Shown here: positions 15,474 through 24,925 of the stretch, piece after piece
Position numbering within the stretch: the first letter of the stretch is position 1
How the letters are laid out: each line of letters begins with the position of its first letter
Assembly: GCF_019222765.1 (NCBI RefSeq)
Contig: NZ_CP078145.1
Coordinates: 2,728,001-2,792,000 of the forward strand
DNA length: 64,000 nucleotides
Reading direction: 5' to 3'
Origin: Nocardia iowensis
GTDB taxonomy: Bacteria; Actinomycetota; Actinomycetes; Mycobacteriales; Mycobacteriaceae
The notes under the pieces: generated by a model
What the model saw: the letters and a program-made list of their open reading frames with translations, nothing else
What the model was told of the DNA's origin: nothing
The model's database searches: none
Translations under genes and position numbers: made by a program

Positions 15474-17579
15474 GTGACCCATCCGTGGGGCGACGGACCC
15501 GATACGGGCACGCCGCGGGCGATCAGCGCCGGCGTCACCCTGGTGGAGGGCTCGACCTTCTGCATCGGCGAAACCGGCGGGCGGATCAGCGCGAATCGCG
15601 CGGAGGGCTTGTTCGTTCGCGATACGAGAGTGTTGTCGCACTGGCGGCTGACCGTCGACGGGCTGGAACCGCAGCCGCTCACCGTGCGCTACGACGAACC
15701 GTACAGCGCGACGTTGCTGGCACGCACCGCGCCGCGGGCGGGCACCGCCGACAGCACCGCGCTGGTGATGATCAGCCGCCATGTCGGCGACGGCATGCGC
15801 GAGGACCTGGTCGTACGCAACCTGTCCGGCCAACCGCTCGACTGCGCGATCGTGCTGGAAGTGGACGCCGACTTCGCCGACCTGTTCGAGGTGAAGGAGG
15901 GCCGCACCGGCCGCGACGTGGTCACCGCGGCGCGCGCGATGAACGGCGCCGTCCAGATCAGCCGTCCCGAGCTGGCCATGTCGGTGACCGTCATCGGCAG
16001 CGGAGCCACCACCACCGACCGCGAATTGCGCTGGGAGATAAACCTTCCCGGGCGCGGCGAATGGTCCGCGTGCATCGAGTACCTGCCCGCGCTCGGCACC
16101 GACGCCGTGCCGCCGCGCTATCCGTGCGGCACACCGGTGAACCGCAGCGCACCCGCGCAACGGCTGCGCGAGTGGTACGCGAACTCGCCGACCGTGCACA
16201 CCGAGGACAAGACCCTCGCGTCGGTGCTACAACGGACCCTCACCGATCTCGGTGCGTTACGCATCTTCGACCCCAACCATCTGGAGCGCTCGGTAGTGGC
16301 CGCGGGCGCGCCATGGTTCATGGCGCTGTTCGGCCGTGACTCGCTGCTCACCTCGTGGATGGTGCTGCCGCTGGACCGCAGACTCGCCGTCGGCACGCTG
16401 CAAAGCCTCGCCGACCTACAGGGCACCGAAGTGCGGGCGACGACCGAAGAGCAGCCGGGCCGGATCCCGCACGAGGTGCGGTTCGGGCGGGCGGCCACCT
16501 TGCTGCTCGGCGGCGGCACCGCGTATTACGGAACCGCCGACGCCACTGCGCTTTTCGTGATGTTGCTCGGCGAACTGCACCGCTGGGGACTGGACACGCG
16601 GATCCGTGACGACCTGCTGCCGCACGCGGATCGCGCGCTGGAGTGGATCGAACACTACGGCGACGTCGACGGCGACGGTTTCGTCGAATACCAGTGCGCC
16701 GCCGAGCACGGCCTGGCCAACCAGGGCTGGAAGGACTCCTGGGATGGCGTGAACTTCGCCGACGGCTCGTTGCCCGAGGCGCCGATCGCCCTGGCCGAGG
16801 TGCAGGGCTACGTCTACGCGGCGTATCTGGCCCGCGCCACGCTGGCCGCCGGGGTCGGCGATCACCCGACCGCGGAACGCTGGCGGGCCAAGGCCGCACA
16901 GCTGAAAATCGCGTTCAACCAGGCGTTCTGGCTACCGGACCGAGGCTGGTACGCGATCGGCCTCGACCGGGACAAGCGGCCGATCGACGCGCTCACCTCC
17001 AATATCGGCCACTGCCTATGGACCGGGATCGTCGACGACGACAAGGCCGCGCGGGTCGCCGACCACATGCTCTCGCCGGAGATGTTCAGCGGCTGGGGGA
17101 TTCGCACCCTGGCCACCTCGATGGGCGCCTACAACCCGGTCAGCTATCACAACGGTTCGGTATGGCCGCACGACAACGCGATCTGCGCCGCCGGCCTGAT
17201 GCGCTACGGCTTCACCGACCACGCCAATCGCGTCGTCGCGGCCGTGCTCGACGCCTCGACCCGATTCGGCTACCGGTTGCCCGAGCTCTACTGCGGCTTC
17301 GACCGCGCCGAATTCGACATCCCCGTGCCCTACCCGACCTCCTGCTCCCCGCAGGCGTGGGCCGCTGCCGCGCCATTGCTGTTTCTGCGTACGCTGTTGA
17401 GACTGGAACCGAGCGTTCCGGAGGGGGTGCTGTCGGTCGCACCGGTGGTTCCCGCCCGCTATCTGCCGCTTCGAGTCGGCGGGCTGCGCGTGGGCTCGGA
17501 TGTGCTGACGGTCACCGTCGACGCGGATGGCTGGCAGGTCCGCGGTCTATCCGGTGACCTGCGGAGAACGAACTACTGA
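15474..17579 (+). CDS. Glycogen-debranching-like amylo-alpha-1,6-glucosidase family protein
   Basis: A 701-residue protein. The N-terminal domain (about 15-210: VTLVEGSTFCIGETGGRI, then EGLFVRDTRVLSHWRL) is the GDE N-terminal bis type. The C-terminal (alpha/alpha)6 barrel carries GRDSLLTSWM, GRIPHEVRFG, NQGWKDSWDG and SYHNGSVWPHDNAI, the usual debranching glucosidase landmarks with candidate catalytic acids. It probably hydrolyses alpha-1,6 or related glucosidic links, in the cytosol since no signal peptide is seen. The GTG at 15474 is the most plausible start, but its ribosome-binding site is weak. It is probably in one operon with the glycosyltransferase. Confidence 0.87.
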   Translation: MTHPWGDGPDTGTPRAISAGVTLVEGSTFCIGETGGRISANRAEGLFVRDTRVLSHWRLTVDGLEPQPLTVRYDEPYSATLLARTAPRAGTADSTALVMISRHVGDGMREDLVVRNLSGQPLDCAIVLEVDADFADLFEVKEGRTGRDVVTAARAMNGAVQISRPELAMSVTVIGSGATTTDRELRWEINLPGRGEWSACIEYLPALGTDAVPPRYPCGTPVNRSAPAQRLREWYANSPTVHTEDKTLASVLQRTLTDLGALRIFDPNHLERSVVAAGAPWFMALFGRDSLLTSWMVLPLDRRLAVGTLQSLADLQGTEVRATTEEQPGRIPHEVRFGRAATLLLGGGTAYYGTADATALFVMLLGELHRWGLDTRIRDDLLPHADRALEWIEHYGDVDGDGFVEYQCAAEHGLANQGWKDSWDGVNFADGSLPEAPIALAEVQGYVYAAYLARATLAAGVGDHPTAERWRAKAAQLKIAFNQAFWLPDRGWYAIGLDRDKRPIDALTSNIGHCLWTGIVDDDKAARVADHMLSPEMFSGWGIRTLATSMGAYNPVSYHNGSVWPHDNAICAAGLMRYGFTDHANRVVAAVLDASTRFGYRLPELYCGFDRAEFDIPVPYPTSCSPQAWAAAAPLLFLRTLLRLEPSVPEGVLSVAPVVPARYLPLRVGGLRVGSDVLTVTVDADGWQVRGLSGDLRRTNY

Positions 17580-17728
17580 CCTCGGCAGGTGTCCGCTCGG
17601 AAAACTTGTCGGTGGGCGCGCCTAGCATGGCGGCGGGATACGTCTGAACGTCGTCTCTCGGCTGACGACGCCGTCGTTTGCTGATGCTGTTGGTCGATGC
17701 CGAACACGATCGAGAAGGGACTCACCTG

Positions 17729-20700
17729 GTGGCGGAACGCCTCACTGTGCGCGGAGCTCGGGAGCACAACCTGAAGGGGGTCGACCTCGATCTTCCCCGC
17801 GACAGTCTCATCGTGTTCACCGGGCTTTCCGGCTCCGGCAAGTCGAGCCTGGCGTTCGACACGATCTTCGCCGAGGGGCAGCGCCGGTATGTGGAGTCGT
17901 TGTCGGCGTACGCCCGGCAATTCCTCGGGCAGATGGACAAGCCGGACGTCGATTTCATCGAGGGCCTCTCGCCCGCGGTCTCGATCGACCAGAAGTCGAC
18001 CAACCGGAACCCGCGCTCCACTGTCGGCACGATCACCGAGGTCTACGACTACCTACGGCTGCTGTACGCGCGCGCCGGTACCCCGCACTGCCCGGTCTGT
18101 GGCGAGCTGATCGCCAAGCAGACGCCGCAGCAGATCGTCGACCAGGTGCTCGCCATGGAGGAGGGCATCAAGTTCCAGGTGCTGGCGCCGGTGGTGCGCA
18201 CCCGCAAGGGTGAGTTCGTCGACCTGTTCGACCAGCTGAATACCCAGGGCTACTCCCGCGTGCGGGTCGACGGCGTGGTGTATCCGCTGACCGACCCGCC
18301 GAAGCTGAAGAAGCAGGAAAAGCACGACGTCGAGGTCGTGGTGGACCGCTTGGCCGTCAAGCCGGCTTCCAAACAGCGCCTCACCGATTCGATCGAGACC
18401 GCGCTGCGGCTGGCCGACGGCATCGTGGTGCTCGACTTCGTGGATCGCGACGAGCACGCGCACGACCGGGAGCGCCGCTTCTCCGAACGGCTGGCCTGCC
18501 CGAACGGGCACCCGCTCGATATCGAGGATCTGGAACCGCGGTCGTTCTCGTTCAACTCGCCCTACGGCGCCTGCCCGGACTGCACCGGTCTCGGCATCCG
18601 CAAAGAGGTCGACCCGGAACTGGTGGTGCCCGATCCGGCGCTGAGCCTGAACGAAGGTGCAATCGCCCCCTGGTCACGCGGGCAGACCGCGGAGTACTTC
18701 ACCCGGCTGTTGTCCGGGCTCGCCTCGTCCGTCGGATTCTCGATGGACACGCCGTGGGAGGACCTGCCGCTCAAGGCCCGCAAGGCGGTGCTGGAGGGCA
18801 GTTCCGACCAGGTGCACGTCTCCTACACCAACCGCTACGGCCGGAAGCGTTCGTACTACGCCGATTTCGAAGGCGTGATGCCGTTCCTGCAGCGGCGGAT
18901 GGAGAGCACCGAGTCCGAGCAGATGAAGGAGCACTACGACGGCTACATGCGCGACGTACCGTGCCCGGTCTGCAACGGTGCCCGGCTGCGTCCGGAGATC
19001 CTCGCGGTCACCATCAACGCGGGCGGGGACAACAAGTCGATCGCCGATGTCAGCGACCTGTCCATCGGCGACTGCTCCAAGTTCCTGAACTCGCTCACCC
19101 TGGGCGAGCGCGAGGCCGCGATCGCCGGGCAGGTGCTGAAAGAGGTACAGGCACGCCTGGGCTTCCTGCTCGATGTCGGCCTGGAATACCTGTCGCTCTC
19201 GCGCGCCGCGGCCACGCTGTCCGGCGGTGAGGCACAGCGCATCCGGCTCGCCACCCAGATCGGCTCCGGGCTGGTCGGCGTGCTGTACGTGCTCGACGAA
19301 CCGTCCATCGGCCTGCACCAGCGGGACAACCGGCGGCTCATCGAAACCCTCACGCGGCTGCGGAATCTCGGCAACACGCTGATCGTCGTCGAACACGACG
19401 AGGACACCATCCGCGCCTCGGACTGGGTGGTCGACATCGGCCCGCTTGCCGGTGAGCACGGCGGCCGCGTCGTGCACAGCGGCCCATATCAGGAGCTGCT
19501 CACCGATCCCGAATCGCTCACCGGCGCTTACCTTTCCGGCCGTGAGCGGATCGAGGTGCCGATGGTGCGGCGGCCGATCAGCAAGAAGCGCCAGCTCACC
19601 GTGGTCGGTGCGACCGAGCACAATCTGCGCGGCATCGACGTCAGCTTCCCGCTCGGAGTGCTCACCGCGGTCACCGGCGTCTCGGGTTCCGGCAAGTCGA
19701 CCCTGGTCAACGACATTCTGGCGACCGTGCTCGCGAACAAGCTCAACGGCGCGCGGCAGGTGCCCGGTCGGCACACCAGGATCAACGGGCTGGACAACCT
19801 GGACAAGCTGGTCCAGGTGGACCAGTCGCCGATCGGCCGCACCCCGCGCTCCAACCCGGCCACCTACACCGGTGTGTTCGACAAGATCCGCACCCTGTTC
19901 GCCTCAACCACCGAGGCGAAGGTGCGCGGTTACCAGCCGGGCCGGTTCTCCTTCAACGTCAAGGGCGGTCGCTGCGAAGCGTGCTCGGGTGACGGCACGC
20001 TGAAGATCGAGATGAACTTCCTGCCGGACGTGTACGTCCCGTGCGAGGTCTGCCACGGTGCCCGCTACAACCGGGAAACCCTCGAGGTGCACTACAAGGG
20101 CAAGACCATCGCCGAGGTCCTCGACATGTCCATCGAGGAGGGCGCGGAGTTCTTCGAGCCGATCAGCTCGATCCACCGCTACCTGAAAACCCTCGTCGAC
20201 GTCGGCCTCGGCTACGTGCGCCTCGGTCAGAGCGCACCGACCCTCTCCGGTGGTGAGGCGCAGCGCGTCAAGCTGTCCGCCGAACTGCAGAAGCGCTCCA
20301 CCGGCCGGACCGTCTACATCCTCGACGAACCCACCACCGGCCTGCACTTCGAAGACATCCGCAAGCTCCTCAAGGTGATCAACGGCCTGGTCGACAAGGG
20401 CAACACGGTCATCGTGATCGAACACAACCTGGACGTCATCAAGACCTCCGACTGGGTGATCGACATGGGCCCCGAAGGTGGCTCCGGCGGCGGCATGGTC
20501 GTCGCCGAAGGCACCCCGGAAGACGTTGCGGCCGTTGCGGAAAGCTACACGGGCCAGTTCCTCCGGGAGGCGCTGGAACAGCCGCCCGCATCGAACCCCG
20601 CCAAGAAGGCACCGGCGAAGAAGGCGTCCGCGACGAAGGCGGCCGCCAAGAAGGCTCCGGCGAAGAAGGCCGCCAAGGCAGCCGACAAGCCGACCGAAGC

Positions 20701-20761
20701 GCAAGCGGCAGCGAAGACCGCCACCAAGCGCCTGGCGCGCAAGGCCGCCGCCCTGCGCTGA
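17729..20761 (+). CDS. uvrA: Excinuclease ABC subunit UvrA with Lys/Ala-rich C-terminal tail
   Basis: UvrA is the ATP-dependent damage recogniser of nucleotide excision repair. The 1010-residue protein has two ABC ATPase modules (Walker A GLSGSGKS at about 32-39 and GVSGSGKS in the second half; two LSGGEAQR signatures) and zinc-finger CxxC pairs (CPVC, CPDC, CEAC and CEVC). It aligns with M. tuberculosis UvrA to about residue 950. The final 56 residues (955-1010) are a PAKKA/AAKKA repeat tail absent from the M. tuberculosis protein. GTG 17729 is chosen: product [15 protein letters not shown] matches the homologue, and GAGAAGGGA lies 8 bases upstream. Confidence 0.96.
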   Translation: MAERLTVRGAREHNLKGVDLDLPRDSLIVFTGLSGSGKSSLAFDTIFAEGQRRYVESLSAYARQFLGQMDKPDVDFIEGLSPAVSIDQKSTNRNPRSTVGTITEVYDYLRLLYARAGTPHCPVCGELIAKQTPQQIVDQVLAMEEGIKFQVLAPVVRTRKGEFVDLFDQLNTQGYSRVRVDGVVYPLTDPPKLKKQEKHDVEVVVDRLAVKPASKQRLTDSIETALRLADGIVVLDFVDRDEHAHDRERRFSERLACPNGHPLDIEDLEPRSFSFNSPYGACPDCTGLGIRKEVDPELVVPDPALSLNEGAIAPWSRGQTAEYFTRLLSGLASSVGFSMDTPWEDLPLKARKAVLEGSSDQVHVSYTNRYGRKRSYYADFEGVMPFLQRRMESTESEQMKEHYDGYMRDVPCPVCNGARLRPEILAVTINAGGDNKSIADVSDLSIGDCSKFLNSLTLGEREAAIAGQVLKEVQARLGFLLDVGLEYLSLSRAAATLSGGEAQRIRLATQIGSGLVGVLYVLDEPSIGLHQRDNRRLIETLTRLRNLGNTLIVVEHDEDTIRASDWVVDIGPLAGEHGGRVVHSGPYQELLTDPESLTGAYLSGRERIEVPMVRRPISKKRQLTVVGATEHNLRGIDVSFPLGVLTAVTGVSGSGKSTLVNDILATVLANKLNGARQVPGRHTRINGLDNLDKLVQVDQSPIGRTPRSNPATYTGVFDKIRTLFASTTEAKVRGYQPGRFSFNVKGGRCEACSGDGTLKIEMNFLPDVYVPCEVCHGARYNRETLEVHYKGKTIAEVLDMSIEEGAEFFEPISSIHRYLKTLVDVGLGYVRLGQSAPTLSGGEAQRVKLSAELQKRSTGRTVYILDEPTTGLHFEDIRKLLKVINGLVDKGNTVIVIEHNLDVIKTSDWVIDMGPEGGSGGGMVVAEGTPEDVAAVAESYTGQFLREALEQPPASNPAKKAPAKKASATKAAAKKAPAKKAAKAADKPTEAQAAAKTATKRLARKAAALR

Positions 20762-20789
20762 CCATCCGCGAGGCGAGCGGCAACGCCGG

Positions 20790-20870
20790 TGGTTTCACAG
20801 CGGGTCTGCACGCCTCAAAGGTGTGGGAGCGCCGCGAGCGAGTGGTTTCACAGCGGGTCCGTACGCCTCA
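20790..20870 (+). repeat. 28-bp imperfect direct repeat downstream of uvrA
   Basis: Two copies of a 28-base sequence (20790-20817 and 20843-20870) starting TGGTTTCACAGCGGGTC differ at two positions. The second copy forms the left arm of the inverted repeat at 20848-20911. The first copy could pair with the same right arm less well, so two alternative hairpins are possible. Confidence 0.6.
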
Positions 20871-20911
20871 CCGGGTCCACACACCCTATGAGTCGTACGG
20901 ACCCGCTGTGA
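20848..20911. terminator. 18-bp perfect inverted repeat (bidirectional terminator-like)
   Basis: TCACAGCGGGTCCGTACG (20848-20865) and its exact complement (20894-20911) flank a 28-base loop between convergent uvrA and a hydrolase gene. No U-run. It is one of several long intergenic hairpins in this window. Confidence 0.6.
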
Positions 20912-20926
20912 GATCCCCGGCTCGAG

Positions 20927-21640
20927 TCAGGGGCGGTTGGCGACGGTGTGGATGAGCTCGGCGAGTTCGGTGGGCTTGGACCACATGGGCCAGTGACCGG
21001 TGGGGAGGTCGATGTAGTCGGCGTCGATGCGGGTCAGTTCGGTGAAGGCGGGGACTTCACCTTCGTCGCGGAACTTCTTGGCCAGTTCCGAGGGGAGGCT
21101 GTTGCAGATGATGGTGGTCGGGATCGACAGGCGAGCGGGGGAATCGCTGAGCTCGAGCGGGGTGGACGTGATGGTGGTCGGCTCGCCGACGGCGCGCTCG
21201 CGGAAGCGGGCCAGGGTCGCCTCGGCCAAGCCCTCGATGCTGTTGCCGGTGGCTTCCAGTTCGGGCCAGTCCGGTAGCAGCCATTCGGGTCCGGTCGCCG
21301 CGAGTTCGGGGGCAATGACGAAGCCGTGGGGGACCGGGGCGGAGTCGACGTAGATCGCGCGGTGGAAGAGCCGCGGCGCACGGTCGGTGGCGAGATAGGC
21401 GGGGGACGCGCCACCGGAATGCGCGACCAGCACGACCGTTTCGCCCGCCGGGACGGCGTCGATGATCGCCTGCGCCTGGTTCTCCATGGTCGCCGAAAGG
21501 CGGTCGGGATCGGCGGGATCCAGTCCGGGCAGGGTCAGCGCCTGTACTTCGTTGCCGCGCTCCCGCAGGTCGGTCGCGACCTCATCCCAGGCCCATGCGC
21601 CGAGCCAGAATCCGGGAACCAAAACGATCCGTGTAGCCAT
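20927..21640 (-). CDS. Alpha/beta hydrolase (AB-hydrolase-6 type)
   Basis: A 237-residue cytosolic hydrolase. It begins MATRIVLVPGFWLGAWAWDEV, with the oxyanion-type PGFWLGAW. The nucleophile elbow is VLVAHSGGAS (Ser in the GxSxG-like AHSGG), and the late His is DLPTGHWPMWS. The family includes esterases such as methylesterase and salicylate-binding-like proteins; substrate unknown. Nucleophile, acid and His are all plausible, so it is probably active. It converges with uvrA and is divergent from an HTH regulator; a palindromic site lies between. Confidence 0.85.
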   Translation of the reverse strand: MATRIVLVPGFWLGAWAWDEVATDLRERGNEVQALTLPGLDPADPDRLSATMENQAQAIIDAVPAGETVVLVAHSGGASPAYLATDRAPRLFHRAIYVDSAPVPHGFVIAPELAATGPEWLLPDWPELEATGNSIEGLAEATLARFRERAVGEPTTITSTPLELSDSPARLSIPTTIICNSLPSELAKKFRDEGEVPAFTELTRIDADYIDLPTGHWPMWSKPTELAELIHTVANRP

Positions 21641-21740
21641 GGCGCCTACTTTGCCCTATTGGGCCGACATCTTCATCCGCACCGCAACGAGGCTCATGGG
21701 GGAGAAGGATACCGGTGCGGCTGCTCCCGATTTACCTAAT

Positions 21741-21778
21741 ACTTCCCTATTGCGCTGAATGATAGGGAAGTTTAGAGT
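21741..21778 (+). promoter_or_regulatory. Dyad operator over a leaderless promoter
   Basis: ACTTCCCTAT (21741-21750) and ATAGGGAAGT (21762-21771) form a perfect 10-bp dyad with an 11-base spacer. It covers a promoter with TTGCGC (21750-21755), a 17-base gap and TAGAGT (21773-21778). Seven bases after the -10 comes the GTG of the HTH gene, so transcript and coding region would start together. The layout suggests autoregulation and possible control of the divergent hydrolase. Confidence 0.6.
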
Positions 21779-21785
21779 CTTTTGA

Positions 21786-22217
21786 GTGACTGATCGACTC
21801 TACTCGGTAGAGCAGGTAGCCGAACGCCTCGGACTGCATGTCCGCACCATCCGCAACTACGTGCGCGACGGGCGGCTCACCGCGGTACGCATCGGCAAGC
21901 AGTACCGGATCGCGCACGAGGATCTGGAGGCGTTCACCGGGCGTTCGGTGCCCGAGCCGGTCCGGGACACGGCTCGGCGGCGGCGGCACGCCGAGGTGTC
22001 GAGCATCGTGCAGGTCGACGCGGTCAGCCGGGAGACGGCCGACCGCTTGACCTCCCTCTTGATGGGCGCGGCCAACACCCGGTCGGGCGACGCCGAGCCG
22101 CTGCGGGTCGAGACGGTCTACGACGCGGACCGGGCGCGCATGAAAGTCATTGTCCTTGGCAGTCTTTCGGACACGGCACGGTTGTTCGACTACATGGAAG
22201 GGGTGCTCGCTTCATGA
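21786..22217 (+). CDS. Excisionase/MerR-like helix-turn-helix regulator
   Basis: A 143-residue protein. The N-terminal winged helix (about 5-52: YSVEQVAERLGLHVRTIRNYVRDGRLTAVRIGKQYRI) is the HTH_17/excisionase type. The C-terminal 80 residues (VQVDAVSRETADRLTSLLMG, then RMKVIVLGSLSDTARLFDYMEGVL) form an unrecognised small domain, perhaps for ligand or dimer formation. No integrase is nearby, so a transcription-factor role is more likely than excisionase. The stop overlaps the next mini-ORF (ATGA). Start is GTG 21786 directly after the promoter. Confidence 0.82.
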   Translation: MTDRLYSVEQVAERLGLHVRTIRNYVRDGRLTAVRIGKQYRIAHEDLEAFTGRSVPEPVRDTARRRRHAEVSSIVQVDAVSRETADRLTSLLMGAANTRSGDAEPLRVETVYDADRARMKVIVLGSLSDTARLFDYMEGVLAS

Positions 22218-22285
22218 GTGAGCGGATCATCGACACCACCCTCGTGGTCATGGCGGAGCTGAGTATCAGCGAGGCGGCGGCATGA
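22214..22285 (+). CDS. 23-residue coupled mini-ORF
   Basis: ATG 22214 opens a 23-codon frame (product starts MSERIIDTTLVV and ends EAAA). Its start overlaps the stop of the HTH gene as ATGA, and its stop overlaps the start of the hydrolase gene as ATGA. It fills exactly the gap between them, so ribosomes could pass through all three by termination-reinitiation. Either it encodes a short peptide or it is only a translation-coupling device. No homologue known. Confidence 0.5.
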   Translation: MSERIIDTTLVVMAELSISEAAA

Positions 22286-23148
22286 GCACTATCTACAAAT
22301 CGGAGAACGGCGCAAGCGCGATCCGGCAGCGCTACCAAGAGCTACTGCGCAGCTGGCCGGTTCCCGCTGAGCACGTGCGGGTGCCGACCCGGGAAGGCGA
22401 AACCTTCGTCGTCGTCTCCGGACCGCAGGACGCACCGCCGGTACTGCTGTTGCACGGCTCGGGCGCGAACACGACCATGTGGCGCGGCGACATCGGCTCC
22501 TGGGCAACACATTTCCGCACTTACGCGGTCGACATGACCGGCGAGCCCGGCGCGAGCGCGCCGACGCGCCCGCCCTTGGATTCCGATCGGCTCGCGTCGT
22601 GGCTCGACGATGTACTGGAAGGCCTTGGGCTCACCACGATTTCGATCGTTGCGACCTCGCTCGGTGGCTGGGTGGCGCTGGACTACGCCATCCGCAGGCC
22701 GGGACGGGTGACCCGGCTCGCCCTGCTGTGCCCCGGTGGCATCGGCGCGCAGAAGCTGGGCTGGCTCCCGAAAGCGCTGTTGCTCCGCCTCTTCGGCCGA
22801 CGCGGCCTGCGCCGCACCGCGCGCATCGTGACGGGCCTGGACACGCCGGTAACCGAGCAGGCCCTCGATGAGGTGGTACTGATCTTCACGCAGTTCAAGC
22901 CGCGCACCGAGCGACTGCCCGTGTTCCCGGACGACGCACTACGCGGACTGACCATGCCGATGCTGGTGATAGTCGGTGCCCGCGACGTCATGTTCGACTC
23001 CGCGGGCACCGCCGAGCGCGTGCGCCGGTGCGTTCCGAACGCGACAGTGCACGTGCTACCCGAAGTCGGACACGCCATCCTCGGGCAAACCGACGTGGTC
23101 TCGAAGTTCCTCCTCGACGAGCACGCGAACCGAACCCCGTCTCAGTAG
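22282..23148 (+). CDS. Alpha/beta hydrolase of the HTH operon
   Basis: A 288-residue alpha/beta hydrolase. The oxyanion region is VLLLHGSGANTTMWRGDI, the nucleophile elbow ISIVATSLGGWVALDYA (Ser in ATSLGG), the acid in VGARDVMFDS and the His in LPEVGHAILG, so a full Ser-Asp-His triad is present. A basic cap segment (LLLRLFGRRGLRRTAR) lies between. The start ATG overlaps the mini-ORF stop, making it the third member of an operon with the HTH regulator. Substrate unknown; an ester or lactone controlled by that regulator is a reasonable guess. Confidence 0.86.
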   Translation: MSTIYKSENGASAIRQRYQELLRSWPVPAEHVRVPTREGETFVVVSGPQDAPPVLLLHGSGANTTMWRGDIGSWATHFRTYAVDMTGEPGASAPTRPPLDSDRLASWLDDVLEGLGLTTISIVATSLGGWVALDYAIRRPGRVTRLALLCPGGIGAQKLGWLPKALLLRLFGRRGLRRTARIVTGLDTPVTEQALDEVVLIFTQFKPRTERLPVFPDDALRGLTMPMLVIVGARDVMFDSAGTAERVRRCVPNATVHVLPEVGHAILGQTDVVSKFLLDEHANRTPSQ

Positions 23149-23316
23149 CCGACCGCACCGCACACCCCGCGCACGAATTGCCCCGCCGCGCAGGAGCTTG
23201 CTGGCGAGCCGGTGCGCGGCCGGACAACCCGCGCGCTGCGAGACAATCGGTGCGCGGCAGGCCAATCGATGCGCGGTGGGTTGATCAGTGGGCTGGTAAG
23301 TACCCGATGGGGCGGG

Positions 23317-24861
23317 TCAGTTCTGCGGGGAGCCGAACCAGCGGGTCAGTGTTTCGCGTAGGTGGTTGGAGTTGGACTGTTCGGCACTGTCGGCCGCCCA
23401 TGCTACGTACCCGTCCGGTCGGATCAGCAGTGCTGCGGCGGGTGCGTCGGCGGTGGTCGCGGCGACGGTGTCGACGCGGTCGTGCCAGTTTGCCGCAATG
23501 TCGGCGTAGGTCGCGGCGCCGGTGAGCGTGAGTAGTAGGGGGCGTGCCTTGCGTAGCAGTTCGGCGACTCGCCGTGGGCCATCCGCGGTTTCGACGACGA
23601 GGTCCGGCACCATCCGCCCGGCGAGCGGGTGCTCTACACCGGTCTCGTAGCGGGTGTCAGCTCCGGACATCAGGCGCGCGATGTACGCGGTGTTCTCCGG
23701 TTGTTGCAGCAGTTCACCGAGGAGGGTGCGCACCGCGGTCACCTCCGGGCCCGGCGCGAACAGGGCGGTTTGCGCGAGCGAGCTCATCATGACGCGAACG
23801 CCGACGGGGTGCCGTTCGGCATGGTAGGTATCCAGCAATCCTGGTGGGGCCCAACCGTTTATCGCCGCGGCGAGCTTCCAGCCGAGATTGGCCGCATCCT
23901 GCAAGCCGAGGTTGAGGCCCGGCCCGCCGACCCCGGAATGCACATGGGCGGCATCGCCGACGAGGAACACGTTGCCCGCCCGGTAGCGCTCGGCCTGCCG
24001 GGTGTTCTGATTGTCTATGCGGCGCAACGCGTGCGGGCCCGGCCCGCGTGGCGCTTCGATCGGCAGGTCGACGCCGAGTACCCGCCGCAGGCTGGCGCGC
24101 AGTTCCTCGACGGTCATCGGAGTCCCTTCCGGAACCGGCGCGCCACCGAACTCGAGGCTGGCGACCATCGGCCGACCCGGTTCGAGCTCGGCGAAGACAA
24201 ACCCGCCGCGTTCGAGGCGATTGTGCCCGAAGGGAAGTCGGCCGAACCCCGGAATCTCGACGCCACCGTCCGCGGTCCGCAGCTCATCCGGCAACCACGC
24301 GTGCCCCATCCGCCAGACACCGTCCGTCGCCGTGTGCCCAGGAAACTCGATCCCGACCTGCTTGCGGACGCGGCTCTTGCCGCCGTCCGCGCCGACCAGA
24401 AACGTGGTGTCGAGGCGATAGGTCCCTTCGGGCCCGGCTATCGCGAGCTCGACGCCACCGTCCTGCTGGGTCAGCTCGGTCATGCGGTGCCCCCACCGAA
24501 CATCCACGCCCAGCCCGACTGCCCACTTCTCCAGCAGCCGAACGAGTTTCGGCTGCGGAATCGGCAGTACGTACATCGGGTTGTCGGTCAGCTCGCCGAA
24601 CGACAGCGGCAGCCCGCTGAACATATAGCGCGGCAGCGGTTGTGGTGCACCGGGTGCGCCACCGAACTCGTGATAGAGCCCGCGCATGTCCAACAGCCGA
24701 ACCACCTGGCCGACAAGGCCGTTCGCTTTCGGTTCGGTGCTCGGCGCGGGTAGTTCGTCCAGCACGATCGGCCGCACCCCGGCCAGCGCGAGTTCACCCG
24801 CGAGCATCAGCCCGTTCGGGCCCGCGCCGGAAATGACTACGTCGACAGGTATTTCGGGCAT
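23317..24861 (-). CDS. FAD-dependent aromatic-type monooxygenase
   Basis: A 514-residue group A flavoprotein hydroxylase (FAD_binding_3). The dinucleotide fold is VVISGAGPNGLMLAGELALAG, the DG motif FLVGADGGKSRVRKQ, and the GD motif VFLVGDAAHVHSGVGGPGLNLGLQDAANLGWKL. The C-terminal part (about 400-514) is the thioredoxin-like extension of phenol/polyketide hydroxylases. It uses NAD(P)H and O2 to hydroxylate a phenolic or antibiotic-like substrate; the substrate is not deducible. ATG 24861 follows GAGGGGTG. It lies downstream of a TetR gene on the same strand, the usual repressor-enzyme arrangement. Confidence 0.9.
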   Translation of the reverse strand: MPEIPVDVVISGAGPNGLMLAGELALAGVRPIVLDELPAPSTEPKANGLVGQVVRLLDMRGLYHEFGGAPGAPQPLPRYMFSGLPLSFGELTDNPMYVLPIPQPKLVRLLEKWAVGLGVDVRWGHRMTELTQQDGGVELAIAGPEGTYRLDTTFLVGADGGKSRVRKQVGIEFPGHTATDGVWRMGHAWLPDELRTADGGVEIPGFGRLPFGHNRLERGGFVFAELEPGRPMVASLEFGGAPVPEGTPMTVEELRASLRRVLGVDLPIEAPRGPGPHALRRIDNQNTRQAERYRAGNVFLVGDAAHVHSGVGGPGLNLGLQDAANLGWKLAAAINGWAPPGLLDTYHAERHPVGVRVMMSSLAQTALFAPGPEVTAVRTLLGELLQQPENTAYIARLMSGADTRYETGVEHPLAGRMVPDLVVETADGPRRVAELLRKARPLLLTLTGAATYADIAANWHDRVDTVAATTADAPAAALLIRPDGYVAWAADSAEQSNSNHLRETLTRWFGSPQN

Positions 24862-24881
24862 GGCAAATACACCCCTCGTTA

Positions 24882-24910
24882 GATGTTGTGGTTTGTCCGA
24901 TGTTGTGGTT
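24882..24910 (-). repeat. 12-bp direct repeats before the monooxygenase gene
   Basis: GATGTTGTGGTT occurs at 24882-24893 and 24899-24910, 17 bases apart, in the short gap between the TetR stop and the monooxygenase start. It could be a second regulator site or part of the leader. Confidence 0.4.
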
Positions 24911-24925
24911 GTCGATGCGCTGCGG

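Noticed and set aside
17580..17728. LexA (SOS) box before uvrA
   Set aside because: No TCGAAC-N4-GTTCGA match; only a short CGTCGTC/GACGACG dyad is seen.
21786..22217. Excisionase of an integrated element
   Set aside because: No integrase, attachment-site repeats or phage genes nearby; the operon encodes a hydrolase, so a transcription regulator is more likely.
23200..23285. Degenerate GGTGCGCGG repeats between convergent genes as a possible CRISPR or attachment site
   Set aside because: Three imperfect short copies with irregular spacing, explained by GC-rich intergenic composition.
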